Positions 17,194-25,989 of a stretch of DNA of 42,056 nt are shown in pieces. Made by a program: the position numbers and the translations under genes. Under the pieces are notes generated by a model. That model had not been told where the DNA came from and did no database searches. It worked only from the letters and a program-made list of their open reading frames with translations. Source of the DNA: Aliivibrio_A kagoshimensis (GTDB taxonomy: Bacteria; Pseudomonadota; Gammaproteobacteria; Enterobacterales; Vibrionaceae); the NCBI RefSeq assembly GCF_050337105.1, contig NZ_JAKJSQ010000039.1, positions 1 through 42,056 on the forward strand, read 5' to 3'. Every line of letters starts with the position of its first letter. Within the stretch, counting starts at the first letter, position 1.

Positions 17194-18078
17194 ATGGAGC
17201 AGATAGAGACCCACCCCTCTGCCGATAGCCGCTTTACCAGCGCCAGTAAACACAAAGTAAACAAGCTGATAAAAAGCGTAATTCTGCATCTAATGATGTT
17301 ACTGATGGCACTGCTATGGCTGGCACCAATCTGGTTGATGTTAGTCTTTTCAAGTCACGATGAGAGTGCCATTTATGCCAGTCCACCTCCGCTGGGTTTA
17401 GGCACTGAATTTATTAATAACTTTACCAACTTGAATGAGAAAATGGACTTTGTTACCGCTATCACCAATAGCGTGATCGTAGCAGGTACTTTTACCTTTC
17501 TGTCGATGATCTTAACCAGTTTAGCCGGTTACGCTCTCGCTCGATTCTCTTTTAAAGGCAAAACAGTGGCTTTTGCATTGATCATTGGCACCTTAACCAT
17601 CCCGATGATGGCGGTTGTTATTCCTCAATGCACCTTGGTGGCTCGAGATCTTGGTATGGCCAACAGCTATATCGGGGTATTACTGCCCTATTTAGCCAAC
17701 TCACTGGGCGTTTTCTTTATGCGTCAAATGTTCTTATCACTGCCTCAAGAGGTGTTAGATGCCTCCCGAGTAGATGGTGCCAGTGAGAGCCGAATATTCT
17801 TTGAAATCGCGCTTCCCATGGTGAGGCCTGGAATGGCAGCGTTAGCCATCATTCTTTTTCTTACTGCGTGGAATGATTACCTGTGGCCGTTACTGATACT
17901 CACCGACAGCACTATGTTCACCGCCCCGGTTGCCATGGGTACTCTACTGGGTATTGCCCGAGTTGACTGGAGCATGATTATGGTTGGCGTCGTCATGATG
18001 TCACTGCCATTTTTACTCCTATTTTTAATTTTACAGCGTCAATTGATCGCCGGCATTACTGCAGGCGCAGTTAAGTAA
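17194..18078 (+). CDS. CUT1 ABC transporter permease (MalG/UgpE type)
   Basis: A 295-residue permease, partner of the upstream one. A hydrophilic N-terminus of about 30 residues is followed by six hydrophobic segments and the EAA loop DASRVDGASESRIFFEIALP. Two ATGs compete: 17185 directly abuts AAAGGAG (17178-17184), which leaves no spacing, whereas 17194 is 9 bases away. I therefore choose 17194 (MEQIETHPSADS). The gap from the previous stop is 14 bases, consistent with coupled translation. Confidence 0.93.
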   Translation: MEQIETHPSADSRFTSASKHKVNKLIKSVILHLMMLLMALLWLAPIWLMLVFSSHDESAIYASPPPLGLGTEFINNFTNLNEKMDFVTAITNSVIVAGTFTFLSMILTSLAGYALARFSFKGKTVAFALIIGTLTIPMMAVVIPQCTLVARDLGMANSYIGVLLPYLANSLGVFFMRQMFLSLPQEVLDASRVDGASESRIFFEIALPMVRPGMAALAIILFLTAWNDYLWPLLILTDSTMFTAPVAMGTLLGIARVDWSMIMVGVVMMSLPFLLLFLILQRQLIAGITAGAVK

Positions 18079-18128
18079 CCTCTCACAACGCGACATCGGA
18101 TATTCACTCACACATAAAAGGGAACACG

Positions 18129-19409
18129 ATGAAGATGAATAAAAGAACACTGTTAAGCACACTCTGTTTAACACTGAGTTTTTCTCATTTTGCTCAGGCA
18201 GATGAAACCATCAAAGTTTGGAGTTGGGATATAGCCGCTGATGCACTAAAAGCGCTGGCTCCTGAATTTGAAAAACAGCACCCAGGGGTTAATGTTGAAG
18301 TCATCGACATGGGGCCACAACAGATCTATGACCAAGCGTTAGCCGGATGCTCTGCTGGAGGCATTAACTTACCGGATATACTCACTTTAGAAAACCAGGC
18401 GGCAGAGCGTTACTGGCACAGTTTCCCCAACTGTTTCACCACATTGAATGAGTTTGGCATTGAAGAGTACCGCAACCAATTTGCCTCATTCAAATGGTCA
18501 GAATTACAAAAGGGTGACAATGTCTATGCGATGCCGTGGGATTCAGGTCCTGTTGTGTTGTTCTATCGCCGTGATATGTATGAAAAAGCCGGAATAAAAG
18601 CAGACGATATCAAAACCTGGGACGACTACATCTCAGCGGGTGAAAAGATGAAATCTGCTTACGATGGCAAGGTCAAAATGGCCCTCACCAATCACGCTTC
18701 AGGGGATAACTGGTTCTCTATGATGGCGGGGCAGAATGGCTGTAGCTACTTTAAAAATGAAGGCAGTGAGGTTCAAATCACTATTAACCAACCTGGTTGT
18801 GTCAATGCACTTCAAACCTTAAGTAAAATGGTGAAAAACGATCTGCTTGGCAATGGTGACTGGGATGGAAAACTACAAGGTCTACGTGCCAACAAAGCTG
18901 CTACCGCCCTATATGGAGGATGGTTTGAAGGATCAATCCGAGACTTTATGCCTGAGCAATCGGGAAAATGGGGAGTGCAGTTAATGCCCGCATCAAAACC
19001 GGGCGGAGTGCGAGCGTCTAACAATGGTGGCTCTGCCCTTGCCATACCCAATAACAGCAAACATAAAAAGATCGCCTATGAATTTATAACATTTGCATTA
19101 GCTAACAAAGGTAATCAAATCGCCATGCTTAAAGGGGGGTTGATTCCTTCCTATCTTCCGGCAACTAAAGATAACTATGTTCATAGCGACCAACCTTACT
19201 GGGGAGGTCAAAAAGTCTGGGAGCTCATGCTCAATACTCTGGATGATATTCCTGTTGTGGCCAGCACGCCTTACTCGGTTGAAGCCAAGGACATCTATAT
19301 TTTTACTCAAGGAAAAGTGCTGTCAGGGGAGTATCCTGATGCGCAAAAAGCACTGGATAAAGCCGCTGATCAGATTGCAAAAGCAACGGGTTTATCCATC
19401 GCTAAATAA
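18129..19409 (+). CDS. Extracellular carbohydrate-binding protein, family 1
   Basis: A 426-residue periplasmic binding protein of the MalE/UgpB type that delivers substrate to the CUT1 permeases. Signal peptide: MKMNKRT, a hydrophobic core and cleavage after FAQA (about residue 24). Mature motifs include KVWSWDIAADALKALAPEFEKQ, PDILTLENQAAERY and NNGGSALAIPNNSKHKKIAYEF, all typical of family 1. It carries cysteines near 72-103 and 189-203 that could form disulphides. It ends the operon, and a terminator follows. No glycosidase, kinase or isomerase is next to the operon, so the sugar is unknown. Confidence 0.93.
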   Translation: MKMNKRTLLSTLCLTLSFSHFAQADETIKVWSWDIAADALKALAPEFEKQHPGVNVEVIDMGPQQIYDQALAGCSAGGINLPDILTLENQAAERYWHSFPNCFTTLNEFGIEEYRNQFASFKWSELQKGDNVYAMPWDSGPVVLFYRRDMYEKAGIKADDIKTWDDYISAGEKMKSAYDGKVKMALTNHASGDNWFSMMAGQNGCSYFKNEGSEVQITINQPGCVNALQTLSKMVKNDLLGNGDWDGKLQGLRANKAATALYGGWFEGSIRDFMPEQSGKWGVQLMPASKPGGVRASNNGGSALAIPNNSKHKKIAYEFITFALANKGNQIAMLKGGLIPSYLPATKDNYVHSDQPYWGGQKVWELMLNTLDDIPVVASTPYSVEAKDIYIFTQGKVLSGEYPDAQKALDKAADQIAKATGLSIAK

Positions 19410-19439
19410 TCCATAGCACAGAGAAAAAACACAATAAGC

Positions 19440-19472
19440 AATGCCGTATGGAGATGATCCATATGGCATTTT
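19440..19472 (+). terminator. Terminator of the CUT1 operon
   Basis: ATGCCGTATGG (19441-19451) pairs with CCATATGGCAT (19459-19469) with one G-U pair and a 7-base loop, then TTTT. The T-tract is short, so termination may be partial. Confidence 0.7.
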
Positions 19473-19543
19473 ACTGTTTATCTCTTATTTATTTATCAAC
19501 AGCAGTGTTACTGTAACGTTTTGTTACTACAAAGAGCTGCGAA

Positions 19544-20419
19544 ATGAGTGCACTGCCTCCCTTTAAGTCATTGGTCTTTTTTGAACGTGCGGCCTATTTT
19601 ATGAACTTCACTAAAGCGGCTGATGAATTGTGCGTGACTCCACCAGCGATTAGTCAACAAATTAAAAAACTGGAAGAGAATTTGGGCGTCAAGTTGTTTA
19701 CTCGCTTACCAGGAAAGCTTGAACTAACGACAGACGGCGCCACGCTGTATGAAAGTGTCGCTCAATCTATCAATATTATCCGCCAAGCCTCAGATAAAAT
19801 TAAATCCAAAGGCAAAAGATCCACCATAACCATCTCATTAACCCCCGCATTGTCTACACAGTGGTTAGTGCTACGGCTACACAAGTTCTGGAAACAGCAC
19901 CCTGATATTGACTTGAGACTGCACCACAGTTTGGATTTTGCCGATCTCACCAGCGGTGAAGCCGATTTAGCCATTCGTTGGTGTGATGGACAGCAGCCGG
20001 GACTTATCTCTAAAAAACTCCTTTCTGGGGATCTGGCTCCTGTGTGTAGCCCATTGTTACTGAGTAAAGGAGTTAGCATTACAACCCCATCCGATCTGAT
20101 CAACGTTCCCATTTTGCATGAAGATAGCCGCAATGACTGGAACCTTTGGGGTAAACAAGCGAAGGTAAATATTAATACAGAGCGTGGGCCTATCATTGAT
20201 GACAGTAGCTCATTAATGAAATCGGTAATGGAAGGTCATGGGGTTGCACTTGGCCGAATTTCAGTCTTAGAAGATGACATAAAAAACGGCCGGTTAATTC
20301 AACTGTTTGACAAGACTCTGGCCAAAGGTAAAGACTACTATCTGGTTTATCCAGAGGGACAAGATTCAAACATTAATATTGTTAAACTGCATGAGTTCTT
20401 CATGCAGTCAATATCGTAA
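19544..20419 (+). CDS. LysR-family transcriptional regulator (GcvA-like)
   Basis: A 291-residue LysR regulator. The N-terminal winged helix (residues 6-64: FFERAAYFMNFTKAADELCVTP, then AISQQIKKLEENLG) is followed by the linker helix and a periplasmic-binding-like effector domain (about 90-290). The GcvA-like feature PLHxDxRNDWxxW is seen as PILHEDSRNDWNLWG. It converges with the hydroxyproline ABC operon (only 7 bases between stops) and is the best local candidate for its regulator. Upstream, GTTAC-T-GTAAC (19507-19517) plus another GTTAC just after could be an autoregulatory site. Confidence 0.92.
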   Translation: MSALPPFKSLVFFERAAYFMNFTKAADELCVTPPAISQQIKKLEENLGVKLFTRLPGKLELTTDGATLYESVAQSINIIRQASDKIKSKGKRSTITISLTPALSTQWLVLRLHKFWKQHPDIDLRLHHSLDFADLTSGEADLAIRWCDGQQPGLISKKLLSGDLAPVCSPLLLSKGVSITTPSDLINVPILHEDSRNDWNLWGKQAKVNINTERGPIIDDSSSLMKSVMEGHGVALGRISVLEDDIKNGRLIQLFDKTLAKGKDYYLVYPEGQDSNINIVKLHEFFMQSIS

Positions 20420-20426
20420 ATCGGCG

Positions 20427-21272
20427 TTAACTCAACCCTCTTAACCTGGCATTACGACGTCTTAGCAGCTCTAACGTCAGCAGTAACATGACTGACATCA
20501 AAATTAACACACTGGCCACCGCCAAGATGGTTGGGCTGATCTGTTCACGGATGCCCGACCACATCTGCCGAGGAACCGTTCTCTGTTCAACCCCGGTGAT
20601 AAATAGCGCCACCACCACTTCATCAAATGAAGTACCAAACGCGAACAATCCACCCGAAATCACCCCAGGTCGTATCAAAGGAAAAGTCACCGTAAAGAAA
20701 GTATATACGGGGGTTGCCCCTAAGCTTGCTCCCGCTCTCACCAAGCTGTGATCAAAACCCGATAGCGTTGCTGTCACGGTAATCACCACAAAGGGAGTTC
20801 CCAATGCAGCGTGCGCCAAGATAATTCCGAGATAGGTTTGTGACAGACCAAAGCGAGTATAGAAAAAGTACATACCTGCTGCAGAGATAATCACTGGAAC
20901 AATCATCGGAGATATTAACAATGCCAGCACCGCATTACGAAATGGCATTTTACTGTTGGCTAAACCCAACGCTGCCACCGTACCCAGTATGGTCGCGATA
21001 AGCGTCGCCGCCACCGCCACATAGGTACTGTTTTTAAGCGCGGCGAACCACTGCGGATTATCAATCATATCTTGATACCAGCGTAGCGAATACGCAGAGG
21101 GATCAAGGGTTAACATCCCTTCAGTAAACGAAAAATAAGGCGTCGCATTAAATGAGAGCGGCACAATAATGATGATCGGCGCCACAAGAAAAAAGAGCAC
21201 GGCTGCACAGTAAAGTTTGAAACCAGCAAAGCCGATTCTCTCCATCGGAGTACAATATTTTGGTAACGCCAT
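20427..21272 (-). CDS. ABC transporter permease, polyamine/opine type (PotC-like)
   Basis: A 281-residue inner membrane permease of the spermidine/putrescine-opine-phosphonate importer family. Six hydrophobic segments, with the ATPase-docking loop RAGASLGATPVYTFFTVTFP (about 190-210). The ATG at 21272 (MALPKYCTP) is one base past the stop of the upstream permease gene, so they are translationally coupled; the longer frame start at 21308 lies inside that gene. It is the last gene of an operon with a hydroxyproline-pathway deaminase, so the likely cargo is hydroxyproline or a derivative rather than a polyamine (inference from context). Confidence 0.92.
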   Translation of the reverse strand: MALPKYCTPMERIGFAGFKLYCAAVLFFLVAPIIIIVPLSFNATPYFSFTEGMLTLDPSAYSLRWYQDMIDNPQWFAALKNSTYVAVAATLIATILGTVAALGLANSKMPFRNAVLALLISPMIVPVIISAAGMYFFYTRFGLSQTYLGIILAHAALGTPFVVITVTATLSGFDHSLVRAGASLGATPVYTFFTVTFPLIRPGVISGGLFAFGTSFDEVVVALFITGVEQRTVPRQMWSGIREQISPTILAVASVLILMSVMLLLTLELLRRRNARLRGLS

Positions 21273-21273
21273 C

Positions 21274-22554
21274 TTAGCCACCCACCTTAATATTATTAAT
21301 ACCAACAATTCGATTAAACAGATAGAACATCACTAAAACACCCAGTAACAAGATGGCACCGAGTGCTGAAGCCATGCCCCAATTCAGGGAGGTCTGCATG
21401 TGATAGGCGATAAAGTTAGAGATCATCTGTCCACTACGTCCACCCACTAACGCCGGAGTAATGTAGAAACCAATTGATAAGATAAAGGTCAACAGCACCC
21501 CTGCCCCCACACCCGACATCGTCAGTGGCATATACGCTTTGACAAAGGCGACGGTTGGTGTCGCGCCCAATGAACGCGCTGCACGGAAATAGTCCGATGA
21601 GATCCCTTTCATTACACTATAAAGCGGAAGAATCATAAACGGCAACAGGATATGCACCATTGCAACAACGGTACCAAACGTATTATGTACCAGTTGTATC
21701 CGTTCAGTAATCACCCCCACATAGAGCAATAGATCATTCACCACACCTTGCATTTGCAGCATAACAATCCAAGAAGTCGTTCTAACAAGAAGTGAGGTCC
21801 AAAAAGGGAGTAGAACTAAAATCAACAGTAAATTGGATTTGCTATCTGGCAGTGTCGCCAATAAATACGCTAATGGGTAACCCAATAAGAGACATAATCC
21901 GGTAATCAGTGCCGACAGACCGATGGTTTTGACAAAAAGATCAACATAAACCTGTCGATGTTCTGGCTGAGCGACAATATCACCCTGTGCATCTTGACGA
22001 AAATCCAAAGCCGCCAAATAGTAACTTAGGGTAAATCGCGAACTTAAATTCTTAATCGCTCCCCAATATTCAACATTATCCCAGCGCTTATCGATTTTTA
22101 TCATCACCGCTTGATAGTCGTTAATCTCTTCAAGGTTGCTCAGTTTACGACCGGTTTTCATCATCAAGCTGCGCATACCTGCCACTTCAATGTTAAGTCG
22201 ACTGGCCAAAGGGGGTAAGGTTTTATTTTTATATAACGTGATCAGCTCTTTGGCCAATACGTCGTAACTCTCTGTTGGTGGTAGGCTCAATTGATCCCAC
22301 TCAGAAAGTGATGTCACCGTGTTAGGTAGGTTTTTTACAATCAATGGATTGTCGATACTGCGATACAACATTTCAGCGATCGGTACCACAAAAGTCACCA
22401 TGATAAAGGCTAACATTGGTAGAGTTAGCATCAAAGAGCGAACACGCTTTTGTCGTTCCGCTTTTTGTAACTTCTGTTTTAGCTTAGTTTGTTCTTCTTT
22501 TAATGACTCTTGTACACCCACTACAGATGACAAACTCGCCAGCTCCTGGCACAT
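21274..22554 (-). CDS. ABC transporter permease, polyamine/opine type (PotB-like) with large periplasmic insert
   Basis: A 426-residue permease, much longer than the usual 280-300. A charged, coiled-coil-like N-terminus (about 17-38) leads to TM1 (about 41-63), then some 125 residues of soluble, presumably periplasmic, sequence before the remaining five TMs (from about 200). The EAA loop reads FRAARSLGATPTVAFVKAYMP. AAGGAG lies 6 bases before the ATG. Long inserts of this kind occur in a subgroup of the PotB-like permeases; it may contact the binding protein or the ligand. Confidence 0.92.
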   Translation of the reverse strand: MCQELASLSSVVGVQESLKEEQTKLKQKLQKAERQKRVRSLMLTLPMLAFIMVTFVVPIAEMLYRSIDNPLIVKNLPNTVTSLSEWDQLSLPPTESYDVLAKELITLYKNKTLPPLASRLNIEVAGMRSLMMKTGRKLSNLEEINDYQAVMIKIDKRWDNVEYWGAIKNLSSRFTLSYYLAALDFRQDAQGDIVAQPEHRQVYVDLFVKTIGLSALITGLCLLLGYPLAYLLATLPDSKSNLLLILVLLPFWTSLLVRTTSWIVMLQMQGVVNDLLLYVGVITERIQLVHNTFGTVVAMVHILLPFMILPLYSVMKGISSDYFRAARSLGATPTVAFVKAYMPLTMSGVGAGVLLTFILSIGFYITPALVGGRSGQMISNFIAYHMQTSLNWGMASALGAILLLGVLVMFYLFNRIVGINNIKVGG

Positions 22555-22593
22555 ACATCTCTCCTTGCTTTCAGTTGAATTAGATAAATCAAA

Positions 22594-23679
22594 TTAACTT
22601 GCTACCGCGTTCAATGCGTGGCAGTCATGACTTGACCATCCCACCGAAATTGTTTCACCTATCATTAGCTTATGATCAGAGTTATTCGGAACTTTAACCA
22701 CAAAATTGCGATTACCGAGTAGATCAACAACCAATCTTAAATGGTCACCGTGATAGATAACTTCTTGAGTTTTTGCTTGGAAAATATTGTCGTATTGGCC
22801 ACTTTCAGGGTCAACAACCACTTTTTCAGGGCGTATCGATAAGGTGCTATTTTCGCCGATCTCATTCACCTTAACCGCTCTGGCTTTAACCTTCTCACCA
22901 GAGATATTTATCACACAATAATCATTGTTAAATTCGCCGACATGGCCATCAAGTTGATTATTTTCACCGATAAACTGGGCAACAAAAGTGTTTTCAGGGT
23001 GCTCATACAGATCGATTGGGCTCGCTAACTGTTGTACTGCGCCATCATTGAAAACCGCAATCCTGTCGGACATAGTAAGCGCTTCAGTCTGATCGTGAGT
23101 CACGTATAAAATGGTAATGCCGAGTTTTTCATGGAGACGTTTTATCTCATATTGCATCTGTTCCCGAAGTTGTTTATCCAATGCACCTAAAGGCTCATCC
23201 ATTAACACCAGTTTAGGTTCAAAGACAAGGGCTCGTGCTAACGCGACACGCTGCTGCTGTCCACCCGAAAGCTGTCCAGGACGACGGCTTGCAACATGAC
23301 CCAACTCAACCATCTCAAGAACATCTTTGACTTTTTTATCGATCACCTCTGCACTCATTTTTCGTGCTTTCAGTGGAAAGGCTAAATTTTCTGCAATGGT
23401 CATATGCGGGAACAAGGCATAGTTTTGAAACACCATGCCAATATCACGCTTGTGAGGAGCTAAATTATTCACTGCGACTTGATCAATAAAGATTTCACCA
23501 TTAGTGGCAGTTTCAAAGCCCGCAAGCATCATTAAGCAAGTGGTCTTGCCGGATCCTGATGGTCCTAACATAGTGACAAACTCCCCCTCTGCAATATCAA
23601 GGTTGAAGTTTTTAACCACTAGCTGTTCACCGTCATAGGTCTTTTGTACTTTTTTAAAACTCACGTATTGACTATTCAT
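22594..23679 (-). CDS. ABC transporter ATPase, polyamine/opine type (PotA-like)
   Basis: A 361-residue ATPase: Walker A GPSGSGKTT (39-47 from the chosen start), Q-loop FQNYALFP, signature LSGGQQQRVALARAL, Walker B LVLMDEPLGALD, switch VTHDQTEAL, then a C-terminal TOBE domain (about 275-355). ATG at 23679 has AGAGG 5 bases upstream; the frame also allows a GTG one codon earlier. It lies 70 bases after the deaminase gene, with a hairpin in the gap. It powers the two permeases that follow. Confidence 0.93.
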   Translation of the reverse strand: MNSQYVSFKKVQKTYDGEQLVVKNFNLDIAEGEFVTMLGPSGSGKTTCLMMLAGFETATNGEIFIDQVAVNNLAPHKRDIGMVFQNYALFPHMTIAENLAFPLKARKMSAEVIDKKVKDVLEMVELGHVASRRPGQLSGGQQQRVALARALVFEPKLVLMDEPLGALDKQLREQMQYEIKRLHEKLGITILYVTHDQTEALTMSDRIAVFNDGAVQQLASPIDLYEHPENTFVAQFIGENNQLDGHVGEFNNDYCVINISGEKVKARAVKVNEIGENSTLSIRPEKVVVDPESGQYDNIFQAKTQEVIYHGDHLRLVVDLLGNRNFVVKVPNNSDHKLMIGETISVGWSSHDCHALNAVAS

Positions 23680-23704
23680 CACTGCCTCTTAATTTTGAAA
23701 TTAA

Positions 23705-23729
23705 ATGGGTAGCTGCTTTCGCTACCCAT
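23705..23729 (-). terminator. Intercistronic hairpin between deaminase and ATPase genes
   Basis: ATGGGTAGC (23705-23713) and GCTACCCAT (23721-23729) form a 9-bp perfect stem with a 7-base loop. In the transcript it is followed by UUUAAUUUC, a weak U-tract, so it may limit read-through or protect the upstream mRNA from 3' decay. Confidence 0.5.
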
Positions 23730-23752
23730 CTCAATGAACCAACGAGTCGAGC

Positions 23753-24664
23753 TTATTGGTACTTATTAAGATCTGGGCGAGAAGCCATTGACTCTTCAAC
23801 AAGGCGAATCACAGCGTCACGCTCTGCACCCTCAAGAGCCAAACGTGGTGCACGAACCACTTCAGAACCACGTCCACATACTTGCTCAGCTAATTTAATA
23901 CACTGAACCAATGTCGGAATCGTATCCAGTTTCAATAGTGGTAAGAACCAGCGGTAGATCTCTAAAGCTTCAGCGTAGCGACCTTGTGAAGCCAAACGGT
24001 AAATGGCTACAGACTCTTTAGGGAAAGCGTTAGTTAGACCTGAGATCCAACCCGTTGCACCCAGCATGAGTGACTCTAAAGCGATATCATCAACACCGCA
24101 GAATACAGTGAAACGGTCATCAAATTTGTTATACAACTCGGTGATACGACGGGTATCGGTTGTTGACTCTTTAATCGCAACAATGTTGTCAAACTCAGCC
24201 AGTTTTTCCATACTGCTCAGACCAACATCTACACCGTAAGAGACTGGGTTGTTGTAGATCATCATTGCCATTTCTGGTGTGGCTTGAGCAAGCGTCGAGT
24301 AATACGCTTCAGTTTCACGCTCAGAAGTGCGGTAAACCATCGCTGGCATAACCATACATCCGTCAATACCAATCTTAAGGGCATCTTGCATGTATTCAAT
24401 TGAACTTGCAGTTCTTGATTCTGCAGTACCAGCAATCAAAGGAACGCGGCCATCAACCACTTCATGTGCGGCTTTTAACACTTGTCTCTTCTCTTCTGGT
24501 AATAATGTACAGTTCTCACCAACTGTACCTAGGCAGATAATCCCATCGACACCATCATTGATTTGGTTATCAATCACCTGTTGAGTTGCCTCAATATTCA
24601 ATGATTCGTCTGCATTGAACTGTGTACTTACTGCTGGGTAAACGCCTTTCCAATTAATTTTCAT
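23753..24664 (-). CDS. 1-Pyrroline-4-hydroxy-2-carboxylate deaminase (DapA/NAL family)
   Basis: A 304-residue class I aldolase-fold enzyme. Lys165 in IVAIKESTTD is the Schiff-base lysine, Tyr137 (MIYNNP) the catalytic tyrosine, and GTVGENCTLLPEEK (46-59) the substrate loop. The family also holds dihydrodipicolinate synthases. The neighbours (hydroxyproline epimerase, FAD dehydrogenase, ketoglutarate-semialdehyde dehydrogenase) make the hydroxyproline deaminase the best call: it converts the pyrroline to 2-oxoglutarate semialdehyde and ammonia. ATG at 24664 has AGGA 6 bases upstream; the frame to 24709 lacks a ribosome site. It sits between the binding protein and the ATPase in one operon. Confidence 0.88.
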   Translation of the reverse strand: MKINWKGVYPAVSTQFNADESLNIEATQQVIDNQINDGVDGIICLGTVGENCTLLPEEKRQVLKAAHEVVDGRVPLIAGTAESRTASSIEYMQDALKIGIDGCMVMPAMVYRTSERETEAYYSTLAQATPEMAMMIYNNPVSYGVDVGLSSMEKLAEFDNIVAIKESTTDTRRITELYNKFDDRFTVFCGVDDIALESLMLGATGWISGLTNAFPKESVAIYRLASQGRYAEALEIYRWFLPLLKLDTIPTLVQCIKLAEQVCGRGSEVVRAPRLALEGAERDAVIRLVEESMASRPDLNKYQ

Positions 24665-24713
24665 GTTAAGTCCTTTTCTAATATTGGATATTTTATACAA
24701 AAATACCACTCTT

Positions 24714-24755
24714 AAAAAATGGAAGCGTCAATTCAGAATTGAACAGCGCCTCCAT
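24714..24755 (-). terminator. Internal terminator/attenuator after the binding-protein gene
   Basis: In the transcript, ATGGAGGCG pairs with CGCTTCCAT (one G-U), and TCAATTC with GAATTGA, with a one-base loop and small internal loop, followed by six U (the A-run at 24714-24719). Partial termination here would give more binding protein than the downstream enzyme and permeases, a common arrangement. Confidence 0.75.
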
Positions 24756-24767
24756 CAATTTTATTTC

Positions 24768-25844
24768 TTACTTAGCTAACCAAGTATTAAATTCTTCGTT
24801 TAACTCATCCGCATAATCGCCCCACCACTCGTCATTCACTAGGAAAGCCGTTTCAAAGTTTTGAGGTGCTGTTGGAAGTGTGTCTAGCAGATCTTTATCC
24901 ATATTAATGGTCGATGACTTACGAGTCGGACCGTATGAGATGTATTTAGCCTGGTCTGCCAATGGTTTGGTTTTAGAAGAGTGCACAACAAATTCAACCG
25001 CGCGCTCTAAGTTCTTACTGCCCTTTGGAATAGCCCAACCGTTCATGTAACCCATTTGACGATCCCAGATAATTGCAAATGGTTGGTTCTCATCACGCTT
25101 AGCGTTTGAAATACGACCATTAAATGCCGATGAAATCACCACTTCGCCATCCGCTAACATCTGTGGTGCTTGAGCGCCGGTTGTCCACCAAAATACGTGC
25201 TCTTTAATACTGTTCAGTTTGTTAAACGCGCGATCACGACCTTCACGTGTCTCTAATTGCGCATACACATCTTGTGGTGCTACACCATCTGCCAACAGTG
25301 CCCATTCCATGTTACCTTGAGGGATTTTTTGTAAACCACGACGACCGGGAAATGTTTTTATATCAAAAAGATCGGTCATCTTGCTTGGTTTAGCTTTGCC
25401 TTCAAATTGGCTCTCATTGATGGCTAAAATGGTTGAAACAACAATCGAGTTAACCGCACATTTATGTACCGCACCGTCAATGAAGTCATCCTTGGCTGGC
25501 GTTCCATCAGCACCCGCAGGTAATAAAGATGGGTCAAACGTTTCTAACAACCCTTCAGCACAACCTCTTACAATGTCAGGCTTGTCTAAAGAGACAAGAT
25601 CCCAAGTCACATTACCTGACTCAACCTGTGCTTTAATCTCTGCTAAGCCACCGTTAAAATCTTCAGAAACGATTTGAACACCCGTCTCTTCAATAAATGG
25701 TTTGTGATACGCCTCTACCTGACTCTTGGTAAATGACCCACCCCAAGATACGACAGTCAGTTTATCCGCACTGACAGCACTAAACGCAGTTCCTAAAAAT
25801 ACAGGAAGTAAGAGGTATGGCTTTAGCTTGATACTCTTTAACAT
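24768..25844 (-). CDS. Periplasmic substrate-binding protein, PotD/PotF type (hydroxyproline uptake)
   Basis: A 358-residue type II binding protein. Signal peptide MLKSIKLKPYLLLPVFLG with likely cleavage after AVSA (about residue 26). The mature start KLTVVSWGGSFTKSQVEAYHKPF and TWDLVSLDKPDIVRGC are typical of the PotD/opine group. First gene of the operon; GGAGAAGG lies just upstream of the ATG. The link with hydroxyproline catabolism suggests hydroxyproline, its D-isomer or its betaine as cargo (inference). An internal terminator follows. Confidence 0.9.
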   Translation of the reverse strand: MLKSIKLKPYLLLPVFLGTAFSAVSADKLTVVSWGGSFTKSQVEAYHKPFIEETGVQIVSEDFNGGLAEIKAQVESGNVTWDLVSLDKPDIVRGCAEGLLETFDPSLLPAGADGTPAKDDFIDGAVHKCAVNSIVVSTILAINESQFEGKAKPSKMTDLFDIKTFPGRRGLQKIPQGNMEWALLADGVAPQDVYAQLETREGRDRAFNKLNSIKEHVFWWTTGAQAPQMLADGEVVISSAFNGRISNAKRDENQPFAIIWDRQMGYMNGWAIPKGSKNLERAVEFVVHSSKTKPLADQAKYISYGPTRKSSTINMDKDLLDTLPTAPQNFETAFLVNDEWWGDYADELNEEFNTWLAK

Positions 25845-25960
25845 TGACCTTCTCCATTTAAATTAATTAACGCTTATTCATTACTGCGGTCAAGCGCGTA
25901 TTTTTTGTTTTAATATTTAATAATGTTAATGAATCGTTAACAAAGCTATCAGCATTTTAT

Positions 25961-25972
25961 ANTGTATACAAT
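25961..25972. promoter_or_regulatory. Palindromic operator candidate upstream of the ABC operon
   Basis: A(N)TGTATACAAT; with N read as T this is a perfect 12-base palindrome (core TTGTATACAA, 25962-25971). It lies 117 bases upstream of the binding-protein start. Related GTATA/TATAC half-sites stand in the dehydrogenase-epimerase gap, suggesting one regulator for both units. GTATAC cores are common in GntR/FCD operators. Confidence 0.5.
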
Positions 25973-25989
25973 ATATTTATGCAAATTTT

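Noticed and set aside
23753..24664. Dihydrodipicolinate synthase (lysine biosynthesis)
   Set aside because: Same fold, but the operon and the adjoining epimerase, dehydrogenase and semialdehyde dehydrogenase point to the hydroxyproline deaminase.
24768..25844. Annotation of the binding protein as a polyamine receptor (PotD)
   Set aside because: The family match is broad and all the surrounding enzymes belong to hydroxyproline breakdown.
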